From: Bacillota bacterium
GTDB lineage: Bacteria; Bacillota; Clostridia; Christensenellales; Aristaeellaceae
Direction of reading: 5' to 3'
DNA: 9,768 nucleotides
Assembly (NCBI GenBank): GCA_009787135.1
Contig: WRGP01000183.1
Coordinates: 1 to 9,768 of the forward strand
This document shows, in pieces, positions 1 through 5,523 of the stretch. Both the position numbers and the translations under genes were made by a program. Numbering within the stretch: the stretch's first letter is position 1; every line of letters begins with the position of its first letter. Under the pieces are notes generated by a model. It was not told the DNA's origin and ran no database searches. It saw nothing but the letters and a program-made list of their open reading frames with translations.

Positions 1-1325
1 ATCTCGTATTTGGCGCCGACGTCGATGCCGCGTGTGGGCTCGTCCAGAATCAGGATGTCCGGCGTGGTGAGCAGCCAGCGCGCGATGAGGGCCTTTTGCT
101 GGTTGCCGCCTGATAGATCCTTGATGAGCGTATGGAAGGACGGTGTCTTGATAGACAGCTGCTGGATGCTTTTTGCCGTGTCACGTCCGCGCTGTGCCTC
201 GTTGAGCACATAGAACGGCTTTGAGGCGTAGGCGCGCATGTTGGCCATGACGATGTTCTCAAGCACAGACAGCATGGGGAAGATGCCTGTCGCGCGGCGC
301 TCCTCGGTCAGCAGCGCCATGCCGTTTTTAAGGGCGGTCAGCGGCGCGTCAATCTTGATGGGTTTGCCGTTTAGCCGCAGCTGCCCGCTTTTCACGGCGC
401 GCAGGCCGTAGATGGCCTCCACAAGCTCCGTGCGCTGCGCGCCGACCAGGCCGCCGATGCCGAGAATCTCCCCCTTGCGCAGCGAGAAACTGACATGCTG
501 GAACGACAGGGGATTGGGGCTTGTGAAGTCCTCTGCCGAAAGCACCACATCACCCGGGACGTTTGCGCGCGGGGGAAAGCGGTTTGTCAGGTCACGACCC
601 ACCATACGGTTGATGATCAGATCCGTGGTCAATTCACTGGCCGGCCATGTATCCACGACATGCCCATCGCGCATGATAGTGACCTCGTCGGAAATATCCA
701 GGATTTCTTCAATTTTGTGGGAGATATAGATGATCGCGGCGCCGCGGTCGCGCATGCGCCGGATGAGTTTAAACAGGTGCGCCACTTCGTTTTCCGTCAG
801 GGAGGAGGTGGGCTCGTCCATGATGATAATTTTCGCGTTATAGGAAATGGCCTTGGCGATTTCGATGGTCTGCACGGTGGACACGGTCAAGCCTCCGACC
901 TGCACGCGCGGATCAATGGCAAGCTCCAAGTCTTCCAGCAAACCGCGGGTGCGCCGGTACATCTCCTCCTCGTCGACCACGATGCCCTTCTTGGGATAGC
1001 GCCCCAGCCAGATGTTATCCATGACGTTGCGGTGGGGAATGGGGTGCAGTTCCTGATGGATCATCGCGATGCCCATATCCAGCGCCACGCGTGAACTGTC
1101 TATCTTGACGCTCTTCCCCTCCAGCAGGATATCGCCGATATCCTGATCGTAGATGCCAAAAAGGCATTTCATCAGCGTGGATTTGCCGGCGCCGTTTTCA
1201 CCCATCAGCGCGTGCACGCTGCCTGGCCTGACGCGCAGCGTTACGTTGTCAAGCGCCTGAACGCCGGGAAATTGTTTGGAGATCCCCAGCATCTCCAGCA
1301 CATAAGGCCCAGTTGCCTCATTCAA
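1..1325 (-). CDS. mglA: Galactose/methyl-galactoside ABC importer ATP-binding protein MglA (3' end beyond window)
   Basis: This is the ATPase of an Mgl-type sugar importer. It hydrolyses ATP at the inner face of the membrane to drive uptake of hexose delivered by MglB. The visible 441 residues carry two fused ABC cassettes. Cassette one has Walker A GENGAGKST (42-50), Q-loop IHQEL, a divergent signature LTVSTVQ (146-152), Walker B IIIMDEPTSSL (D170, E171) and an H-loop in ISHKIEEI. Cassette two has a degenerate Walker A, GGLVGAQRTE (291-300), normal for this family, then LSGGNQQK (404-411) and LDEPTRGIDVG. Family proteins are about 500 residues, so roughly 60 are missing at the left edge. The start is a TTG at 1323-1325: it follows a GGGGAG ribosome site and gives an N-terminus aligning with E. 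coli MglA (VLEM.GI.K.FPGV.ALDNV). An ATG at 1318-1320 lies in the wrong frame. It follows mglB on the same strand and presumably shares its promoter. The permease gene mglC is probably to the left. Confidence 0.93.
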   Translation of the reverse strand, partial: MNEATGPYVLEMLGISKQFPGVQALDNVTLRVRPGSVHALMGENGAGKSTLMKCLFGIYDQDIGDILLEGKSVKIDSSRVALDMGIAMIHQELHPIPHRNVMDNIWLGRYPKKGIVVDEEEMYRRTRGLLEDLELAIDPRVQVGGLTVSTVQTIEIAKAISYNAKIIIMDEPTSSLTENEVAHLFKLIRRMRDRGAAIIYISHKIEEILDISDEVTIMRDGHVVDTWPASELTTDLIINRMVGRDLTNRFPPRANVPGDVVLSAEDFTSPNPLSFQHVSFSLRKGEILGIGGLVGAQRTELVEAIYGLRAVKSGQLRLNGKPIKIDAPLTALKNGMALLTEERRATGIFPMLSVLENIVMANMRAYASKPFYVLNEAQRGRDTAKSIQQLSIKTPSFHTLIKDLSGGNQQKALIARWLLTTPDILILDEPTRGIDVGAKYE

Positions 1326-1334
1326 TGTGGCTGA

Positions 1335-1340
1335 CTCCCC
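1335..1340 (-). promoter_or_regulatory. Ribosome binding site of mglA
   Basis: GGGGAG on the minus strand, nine bases before the TTG start of mglA. It favours the TTG at 1325 over the in-frame ATG 11 codons further in, which would cut off conserved residues. Confidence 0.6.
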
Positions 1341-1374
1341 TTTCCAGTTAGTATGGTATAAGAATCTCAAAATA

Positions 1375-1413
1375 CCGGCGAAGGGGCTGCCAGCGGAACA
1401 GCCGCTTCGCCGG
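1375..1413 (-). promoter_or_regulatory. Long hairpin in the mglB-mglA gap, upstream of mglA
   Basis: The outer arms 1375-1383 (CCGGCGAAG) and 1405-1413 (CTTCGCCGG) pair perfectly over 9 bp. After one G/G mismatch, 1385-1389 (GGCTG) pairs with 1399-1403 (CAGCC). On the minus strand it is followed by TATTTTGAG, too weak a U-run for a convincing terminator. It lies about 50 bases before the mglA start. A likely role is stabilising the mglB message or limiting read-through into mglA, but this is inference. It also contains a second copy of GGGGCTGCC (1383-1391), the arm sequence of the neighbouring hairpin. Confidence 0.5.
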
Positions 1414-1474
1414 GATTCCGTGGGGAGGGAAGGAGGAAAGCGCTGATCATGGTTTTTATCCGTTTCCTTTCCCG

Positions 1475-1500
1475 AAAAGGGGCTGCCTTGCGGCAGCCCC
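1475..1500 (-). terminator. Hairpin after mglB, probable leaky terminator
   Basis: Perfect 9-bp stem, arms 1479-1487 and 1492-1500 (GGGGCTGCC/GGCAGCCCC). Read on the minus strand, the loop is GCAA, a stable GNRA tetraloop. The stem is followed by only four T's (complement of 1475-1478) before CGGG. It sits 17 bases after the mglB stop codon. The short U-run suggests partial termination: plentiful binding protein and less ATPase, as is common in sugar ABC operons. Confidence 0.6.
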
Positions 1501-1517
1501 GATGTTTCTCCCGCTCT

Positions 1518-2507
1518 TTACTCGAAGTCGGTGTAGTTTTCCTCTGTGACCATCTGATAGGGGACCCATACATAGTGATCGTCTACAATCTCATAGGGGA
1601 AGCCGGTGAAATCACCATTGACGGCCGCGACGGTGAGCAGCAGCGTCGCGGCGCCCTGGTTTGCGGCGTCGTTGAGCACGGTACCCAGCAGCGTGCCTTC
1701 CTTCAGCGCTTCCAGCGCGGGGGCGGTGGCGTCCACGCCCACGACCGGCATGAATTTGCCCTCGGTGAAATAACCCTCGGCCTTGAGCGCCTCAATCGCG
1801 CCCAGGGCCATGTCGTCGTTGTTGGCGAGCACGCAGTCGATCTTGTCGCCAAACGCGGCCAGCCAGGCGGTCATCTTCTCCATGCCCTCAATGCGGTTCC
1901 AGTGCGCGGTGTCCACCGCCAAAGCCTCCAGCGTAAAGCCGGCGTCCTCCAGGCACTTGATGGAGTAGATGCTGCGCAGTTCGGCATCCTGATGGCCCGG
2001 CTCGCCCTGCAGCATGACATAGCGGATGACGCCGTCCTCGGGGATCGCTTCCGGATGCGCCGTGAAGTAGTCGACCAGAATCTGGCCGCTCATGGTGCCG
2101 GATTCTTCGGCCTTCGCGCCGACATAGTACCAGTTGTCAAAATCCGTCATTTCCTCGGCGATAGGCTCGCGGTTGAAGTACACAACCGGAATGCCGGCCG
2201 CCTCGGTCTTCTTGGAGATTTCCGCGCACGCGGTGCGGTCCACCGGGTTGATGGCCACGCCGTCGAAACCCTGGTCAACGAACATAATCACCTGATCGTT
2301 TTGGGTAGCCTGCGCATTCTGGCTATCGACGATCTGCGCCTCGGCGATTCCTTCCGCCGCTTTGGAAATCGCGTTGCGGACCCCCGTCATAAACGTATCA
2401 TCGAACTTGTAGACGCACACGCCGATGGTTGGGCCCGCCGCGAGCGAGACAGACGAAAGGCCCAGCACCAGTACCAGGGCAAGCACCATGGAGAGAAGTT
2501 TCTTCAT
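1518..2507 (-). CDS. mglB: Galactose/glucose-binding protein MglB
   Basis: Extracytoplasmic substrate-binding protein of the Mgl importer, 329 residues. The N-terminus MKKLLSMVLALVLVLG...SLAAGP is a signal peptide with an AxA-type cleavage region and no lipobox cysteine. The rest aligns closely with E. coli MglB. The sugar-contacting positions of that protein have matching residues here: the Y and D/F residues of VYKFDDTFM, the Asn of YFNREP, the His, Asp and Arg of GEPGHQDAELR, the Trp of DTAHWNR, the Asn of LANNDDMALG, the Asp of VGVDA and the Asn of TVLNDAANQ. Galactose/glucose specificity is therefore well supported. An upstream in-frame ATG at 2573 overlaps the promoter's -35 box, so the start at 2507 was chosen. 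That start has an AGGGAGG ribosome site. The gene is first in the operon, followed by a leaky-looking hairpin and then mglA. Confidence 0.93.
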   Translation of the reverse strand: MKKLLSMVLALVLVLGLSSVSLAAGPTIGVCVYKFDDTFMTGVRNAISKAAEGIAEAQIVDSQNAQATQNDQVIMFVDQGFDGVAINPVDRTACAEISKKTEAAGIPVVYFNREPIAEEMTDFDNWYYVGAKAEESGTMSGQILVDYFTAHPEAIPEDGVIRYVMLQGEPGHQDAELRSIYSIKCLEDAGFTLEALAVDTAHWNRIEGMEKMTAWLAAFGDKIDCVLANNDDMALGAIEALKAEGYFTEGKFMPVVGVDATAPALEALKEGTLLGTVLNDAANQGAATLLLTVAAVNGDFTGFPYEIVDDHYVWVPYQMVTEENYTDFE

Positions 2508-2517
2508 AAACAGACAG

Positions 2518-2525
2518 ACCTCCCT
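2518..2525 (-). promoter_or_regulatory. Ribosome binding site of mglB
   Basis: AGGGAGGT on the minus strand, close to the full Shine-Dalgarno consensus, about 10 bases before ATG 2507. It settles the start in favour of the shorter protein that begins directly with the signal peptide. Confidence 0.8.
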
Positions 2526-2544
2526 TTTTTTATTGGACACGGAG

Positions 2545-2573
2545 AGTATATAGTATTTTTCATACAAATGCAA
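2545..2573 (-). promoter_or_regulatory. Sigma-70-type promoter of the mgl operon
   Basis: On the minus strand the -35 box TTGCAT (2568-2573) and -10 box TATACT (2545-2550) are separated by exactly 17 bases (2551-2567). Transcription should start near 2538, leaving a leader of about 30 bases before mglB. I see no clear CcpA (cre) site or regulator operator around it. Confidence 0.75.
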
Positions 2574-2580
2574 TCTTTTT

Positions 2581-2826
2581 TTAGAGCAGTTTTACTTTAT
2601 TCCATGATTTTACGGATTTTGTATATTCCTGCTCCTCAATCGCGCCCTTTATTGGGGAAGGCACGCATGTGCCGGGATCATATTCCGCCGCCGCTTCCTT
2701 TGTAACAAAGTTCGCACCGACGCGGGCAACGCCGGGCACCGCGCCCGCCGCATCCTCAACCGCCCGGGCGCAATGCGCGCGTCCCATACCTCCCACACGC
2801 AATAACATTTTTCCCCATTTTTTCAT
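2581..2826 (-). CDS. Small HMA-type metal-binding protein with a broken CxxC motif
   Basis: About 81 residues with the pattern of a heavy-metal-associated (CopZ-like) domain: a short beta strand MLLRVGG, the metal loop, a helix (CARAVEDAAGAVPGV), strands (RVGANFVTKEAAAEYDP) and a helix ending IKGAIEEQEY. The normal metal loop is GMxCxxC. Here it reads GMGRAHC, with Arg (residue 16) in place of the first cysteine and only Cys19 left, so the usual two-thiol copper site is absent. A tail, TKSVKSWNKVKLL, follows the domain. The start is uncertain: ATGs at 2856, 2826 and 2808 are in frame and none has a strong ribosome site. I chose 2826 because it sits just before the domain. It ends 8 bases before the mglB -35 box, on the same strand. 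It may be a redox or metal protein with altered ligands, or a decaying chaperone gene. Confidence 0.6.
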   Translation of the reverse strand: MKKWGKMLLRVGGMGRAHCARAVEDAAGAVPGVARVGANFVTKEAAAEYDPGTCVPSPIKGAIEEQEYTKSVKSWNKVKLL

Positions 2827-2880
2827 AATTGACAGCCGGGATCGCTTCTCATACAATTAAAAACAACGCGTACCACAGCA

Positions 2881-3135
2881 TACCGCTTGCGCGTCGCCCC
2901 GCCCAACGGGGCAGTCGAGGCGGTGAAGGCGGCTTAGGAGGGAAAGCGGATCGTCGTCGGCCGTATGGATGCTTTGGTCGCCGCGCCAGCAATGCGCTGA
3001 ATCTCGGCTTTGCCGTACAAAGCGCGTTTGTGTGTAACTTTTTGGGAGGAGACGCTTTCGCCGGTTGAGTTGGAAGGCGATACGGTATTCTTTGATCCTC
3101 ACCCTTATGAGATCAAGAGCTTTCGGCTGATATGA
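2881..3135 (+). pseudogene. C-terminal remnant of a GH38-type alpha-mannosidase, frameshifted
   Basis: Three pieces in two frames join into one C-terminal sequence typical of bacterial GH38 alpha-mannosidases. The first is YRLRVAPPNGAVEAVKAA, stop, EGKRIVV (2881-2958). The second, in another frame, is RPYGCFGRRASNALNLGF then AVQSAFVCNFL (2958-3044). The third, back in the first frame, is EETLSPVELEGDT then VFFDPHPYEIKSFRLI and stop TGA at 3133. Family C-termini show EAVK, RLYE.FGR, NLLEE and PFEIKTFRL in this order. Lesions: a TAG at 2935-2937, one base lost near 2956-2958, and one G gained in 3044-3046. The N-terminal bulk of the enzyme (normally 800-1000 residues) is absent upstream, where a gene on the opposite strand begins. 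The remnant's stop overlaps the ribosome site of the transporter at 3143, so the two were probably once in one operon. The family call is from memory of the motif pattern. Confidence 0.65.
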
Positions 3136-3142
3136 GGAAAAC

Positions 3143-4012
3143 ATGTGGATTGTATTTGCGGTAGGTTCCGCCTTCTTCGCCGGCATCACGTCCATTCTGG
3201 CGAAAGCGGGGCTGGCGAACACGGATTCTGACCTTGTGACCGCGCTGCGGACCATTGTGGTGCTGCTGTTTGCCTGGCTGATGGCGTTTGTCTCCGGGGC
3301 CACGCGCACGCTTTTTGAGGTGTCTGGCCAAAGCCTTCTCTTTCTGGCGCTTTCCGGCGTCACGACGGGCGCCTCCTGGCTGTGCTATTTTCGCGCCTTG
3401 CAGATGGGGGATGTCAACAAGGTCGTGCCCATTGACAAGTCCAGCACGATTTTGACCATGCTGCTGGCGTTCGCTGTGCTGGCCGAGCCCATTGGTTGGG
3501 CCAAGGCGGCGGCCATGGCGCTCATAGGCGCCGGCACGCTGATGATGGCGCGGCAGGGTTCCGCGCGGGCGGAAACAAACAGGCCGCGGGGTATGGCCTG
3601 GGCCGTCTACGCGTTGCTGTCTGCCGTGTTCGCCGCCCTGACAGCCATTTTGGGCAAGCTGGGCATCGCGGGCGTGGCATCAGACCTGGGCACAGCGCTG
3701 CGAACCATCGTCGTGCTGGCCATGGCATGGCTGATCGTATTCCTGCGGGGCAAGCAAAAAAGAATTTACGACATTGACCGGAGAAACTGGTGGTTCATCC
3801 TGCTCTCCGGCCTGGCGACCGGCCTCTCGTGGCTGTGTTACTACCGCGCGCTGTGGGAGGGGCCCGCCAGTGTCGTGGTGCCCATTGACAAGCTGAGCAT
3901 CTTATGCACGACAGCGTTGGCATGGGTTTTCTTCCGCGAAAAGCTCACGTTGCGCGCCGGGGTCGGGCTGGCGTTGATGACGGTGGGCACGGTGCTGCTG
4001 GTGGTGATATAG
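3143..4012 (+). CDS. EamA/DMT-superfamily transporter, tandem-repeat form
   Basis: Integral membrane protein of 289 residues with about ten hydrophobic helices, in the EamA branch of the drug/metabolite transporter superfamily. These export or exchange small metabolites; the substrate here cannot be told. It is made of two EamA units, about 1-138 and 151-289, that match each other unusually well: TALRTIVV (33-40 and 184-191), SG..TG.SWLCY.RAL (71-86 and 222-237) and VVPIDK (94-99 and 245-250). Each unit resembles the roughly 140-residue single-EamA proteins of bacteria, so this looks like a fusion of a duplicated small transporter. The start ATG follows GAGG (3134-3137), which overlaps the stop codon of the upstream mannosidase remnant. 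I see no convincing promoter of its own. The stop lies one base from the stop of an opposing ORF, and no hairpin terminator is visible. Confidence 0.85.
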   Translation: MWIVFAVGSAFFAGITSILAKAGLANTDSDLVTALRTIVVLLFAWLMAFVSGATRTLFEVSGQSLLFLALSGVTTGASWLCYFRALQMGDVNKVVPIDKSSTILTMLLAFAVLAEPIGWAKAAAMALIGAGTLMMARQGSARAETNRPRGMAWAVYALLSAVFAALTAILGKLGIAGVASDLGTALRTIVVLAMAWLIVFLRGKQKRIYDIDRRNWWFILLSGLATGLSWLCYYRALWEGPASVVVPIDKLSILCTTALAWVFFREKLTLRAGVGLALMTVGTVLLVVI

Positions 4013-4013
4013 T

Positions 4014-4292
4014 TTATTTCGCGCTTCTGATTTTTTCTATATTTGTGTTCATAAGGTGCCGGACAAAATATCTGAACACAAACGCTTTAAAGCGGCCTAT
4101 ATTCTGCCGGTGCGCCGCAAACAACTCGTCCGGGCTGTCAAAGATGCCGAGGTCTTTGACGATATTGTCCATTTGAATATAGGTGCTGTTTTCCTCCCAT
4201 TCAACCGGCGGATGCTGAAAATTCTGTGTCGCCACGTTATGTGTCACAAGGGGTTGCGTATATTTTAAATGGCAAACGCGGGCCGTTGACAT
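4014..4292 (-). CDS. Hypothetical ORF, 92 residues, possibly a gene fragment
   Basis: I do not recognise this product. From about residue 30 it has a natural-looking soluble composition (VEWEENSTYIQMDN, LGIFDSPDELFAAHRQN, then a basic/aromatic helix RFKAFVFRYFVRHLM), with none of the Arg/Pro/Ala-rich bias of the shadow frames nearby. There is no signal peptide, membrane segment or cysteine cluster; a single Cys lies near the N-terminus. It runs against the transporter, stops one base apart, and its 5' end overlaps the -35 box of the plus-strand promoter at 4286. No ribosome site precedes ATG 4292. A TATAAT on the minus strand (4313-4318) could be a -10 box, but it lacks a good -35. It could be a real small gene, or the 3' end of a larger gene whose front was lost. 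Confidence 0.35.
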   Translation of the reverse strand: MSTARVCHLKYTQPLVTHNVATQNFQHPPVEWEENSTYIQMDNIVKDLGIFDSPDELFAAHRQNIGRFKAFVFRYFVRHLMNTNIEKIRSAK

Positions 4293-4314
4293 CGCACGGC
4301 GGTCATGCTAAAAT
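4286..4314 (+). promoter_or_regulatory. Sigma-70-type promoter of the NlpE-like gene
   Basis: A consensus -35 TTGACA (4286-4291), a 17-base spacer and a -10 TAAAAT (4309-4314). It is the strongest promoter match in the window and lies about 45 bases before the start codon at 4360. The ribosome site GGGAG is at 4344-4348. The region between is very AT-rich. Confidence 0.75.
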
Positions 4315-4359
4315 TATAAAAGATTAATAAATTTAAAAAAGTCGGGAGATGGTGTTTGT

Positions 4360-5130
4360 ATGAAAAGATTTGTCGTCGGCCTGCTGCTTGTTGGCATGTT
4401 GCTGTCCTCAAACACCGTGGGTATAAACTCGAAAGCCCCGGTGACCGTCAAACCGTCGGACAATCCGCAAAACAGCCTTACCTGGGCCGGAAAATACGAA
4501 GGTTCTATCCCGGGCGCAGACTCCGAGATTAAAACTGCGATTACCTTGTCTTCCGATCTGACGTACACAATGACGTACCAATATGTAGACAAAGATTCTG
4601 CGGTCTACACAGACAAAGGCACGTTCCAGTGGGACGCAACCGGCGAAATGGTCACGCTAAGCGGAACCGACATACCAAACCAATATAAAGTCGGCGAGGG
4701 CAGGCTTACTCAGTTAGATATGGATGGCAAACCCATCGCCGGGCAGTTCGCCGACAAATATATATTGAAGCAAACCTCGAAAACAGCCGACGTAACTGAC
4801 AGCTCGCAAAACAGCCTTACCTGGGCCGGAAAATATGAAGGTTCTATCCCGGGCGCTGACTCCGAGATTAAAACTGCGATTACCTTGTCTTCCGATCTGA
4901 CGTACACAATGACGTACCAATATGTAGACAAAGATTCTACGGTCTACACAGACAAAGGCACGTTCCGGTGGGACGCAACCGGCGAAATAGTTACGCTAAG
5001 CGGAACCGACATGCCAAACCAATATAAAGTCGGCGAGGGCAGGCTTACTCAGTTAGATGTGGATGGCAAACCCATCGCCGGGCAGTTCGCCGACAAATAT
5101 ATATTGAAGCAAACGGCTGGCGGCAAATAA
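4360..5130 (+). CDS. Secreted protein with two near-identical NlpE-like domains, cysteine-free
   Basis: 256 residues: a signal peptide (about 1-21, VVGLLLVGMLLSS core, no lipobox Cys), a short linker, then two domains of about 100 residues (38-138 and 151-251). Each follows the NlpE N-terminal pattern: YEGSIPGADSEIKTAITLS, TYTMTYQYVDKDS, YTDKGTF.WDATGE.VTLSG, then QYKVGEGRLTQLD.DGKPI. NlpE proteins are small beta-barrel envelope lipoproteins linked to copper resistance and surface sensing. Their usual form carries a CxxC, as in PCADC. Here that site is PGADS, and the whole protein has no cysteine, so neither metal-thiol binding nor lipid anchoring by the known means is possible. The two copies differ at five residues (A/T, Q/R, M/I, I/M, M/V). 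It is a single-gene unit with its own strong promoter and a strong hairpin terminator. Base use is visibly more AT-rich than the flanking operons, suggesting transfer. Confidence 0.75.
   Translation: MKRFVVGLLLVGMLLSSNTVGINSKAPVTVKPSDNPQNSLTWAGKYEGSIPGADSEIKTAITLSSDLTYTMTYQYVDKDSAVYTDKGTFQWDATGEMVTLSGTDIPNQYKVGEGRLTQLDMDGKPIAGQFADKYILKQTSKTADVTDSSQNSLTWAGKYEGSIPGADSEIKTAITLSSDLTYTMTYQYVDKDSTVYTDKGTFRWDATGEIVTLSGTDMPNQYKVGEGRLTQLDVDGKPIAGQFADKYILKQTAGGK
4466..4775 (+). repeat. Tandem intragenic repeat, copy 1
   Basis: A 310-base unit repeated in the same direction at 4805-5114, with a period of 339 bases (113 codons) and so fully in frame. By eye the copies differ at 8 positions, about 97% identical. 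Five changes alter the protein and three are silent. The 29 bases between the copies are linker with no counterpart after copy 2. Confidence 0.95.
4805..5114 (+). repeat. Tandem intragenic repeat, copy 2
   Basis: Second copy of the 310-base unit at 4466-4775. The high identity, silent sites included, points to a recent duplication or ongoing gene conversion rather than ancient domain repetition. The unit can be expected to gain or lose copies by recombination. Confidence 0.95.
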
Positions 5131-5170
5131 CCCGCAAATATTTCAAATTACGAGGGAACCCGCGGGAAAA

Positions 5171-5220
5171 CACCGAAGCGGATACTTCTGTATGAAGTAT
5201 CCGCTTCGGTGTTATTTTTT
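5171..5220 (+). terminator. Strong rho-independent terminator
   Basis: Perfect 18-bp stem, arms 5171-5188 and 5194-5211, five-base loop TGTAT, then TTATTTTTT. It ends the NlpE-like gene 40 bases after its stop. On the other strand the stem is followed by TTTT (complement of 5167-5170), so it may also stop transcription from the right. The minus-strand coding remnant ending at 5222 abuts it. Confidence 0.92.
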
Positions 5221-5221
5221 G

Positions 5222-5395
5222 TTATGTCGCCAAAGATGGCGTAAATTTGCATGAAAGCTGTTTGGGTTGGTTGTATATCGCAAGGACGCGCTCTTTTTCA
5301 TTCAGATCCCGCCAGCCTCTGCCTGCGATGAGCGCTTGGAGCCGAGGATCGCTGTATATGGAGCAAGGCGGTTTCCCGCCGCAAGGTTTTCTGCA
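5222..5395 (-). pseudogene. Minus-strand coding remnant without a start codon
   Basis: An open stretch of 57 codons plus stop TAA (complement of 5222-5224), bounded upstream by an in-frame TAA (5396-5398). The reading SIYSDPRLQALIAGRG, WRDLNEKERVLAIYNQPKQL has the look of real protein with a polar helix. There is no ATG, GTG or TTG near its front and no ribosome site. I do not recognise the family. It ends directly at the bidirectional-looking terminator, as a former gene would. The rest of the gene-free stretch 5131-5523 holds only that terminator, an AT-rich palindrome and the next promoter. Confidence 0.35.
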
Positions 5396-5417
5396 TTATT
5401 ATTTTTTAAGTATACAT

Positions 5418-5435
5418 AAAAAATTTGAATTTTTT
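5418..5435. promoter_or_regulatory. AT-rich palindrome over a -35 box, possible operator
   Basis: AAAAAATT-TG-AATTTTTT is a perfect 8-bp inverted repeat with a two-base spacer. It covers the -35 box of the promoter for the HIRAN protein gene. A palindrome there could bind a repressor, but such A/T runs also arise by chance or act as an UP-like element. Confidence 0.3.
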
Positions 5436-5453
5436 ACAAACAAATGGTATACT
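5425..5453 (+). promoter_or_regulatory. Sigma-70-type promoter of the HIRAN protein gene
   Basis: -35 TTGAAT (5425-5430), a 17-base spacer and -10 TATACT (5448-5453), with a TG one base upstream of the -10. It lies about 70 bases before the start at 5524, so the transcript has a leader of roughly 60 bases. Confidence 0.7.
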
Positions 5454-5523
5454 GTTCCCATATCGTAAGGATCATTGATGCTGAGCGAATAAGCTTTTCT
5501 AAATCGATAGCGGGGGCGGAGAA

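Noticed and set aside
2494..2573. Longer mglB from ATG 2573
   Set aside because: The extra 22 residues would be encoded by promoter DNA, and the signal peptide with its strong ribosome site begins at 2507.
1449..2705. Long plus-strand ORF of 418 codons
   Set aside because: It is antisense to mglB; its Arg/His/Gly/Val-rich sequence is a shadow of a well-conserved gene.
2829..3068. Plus-strand ORF of 79 codons
   Set aside because: Not a gene of its own. Its second half is the middle-frame piece of the mannosidase remnant and its first half is out of frame.
5247..5468. Plus-strand ORF of 73 codons
   Set aside because: No ribosome site, no recognisable features, and it runs through the promoter of the next gene.
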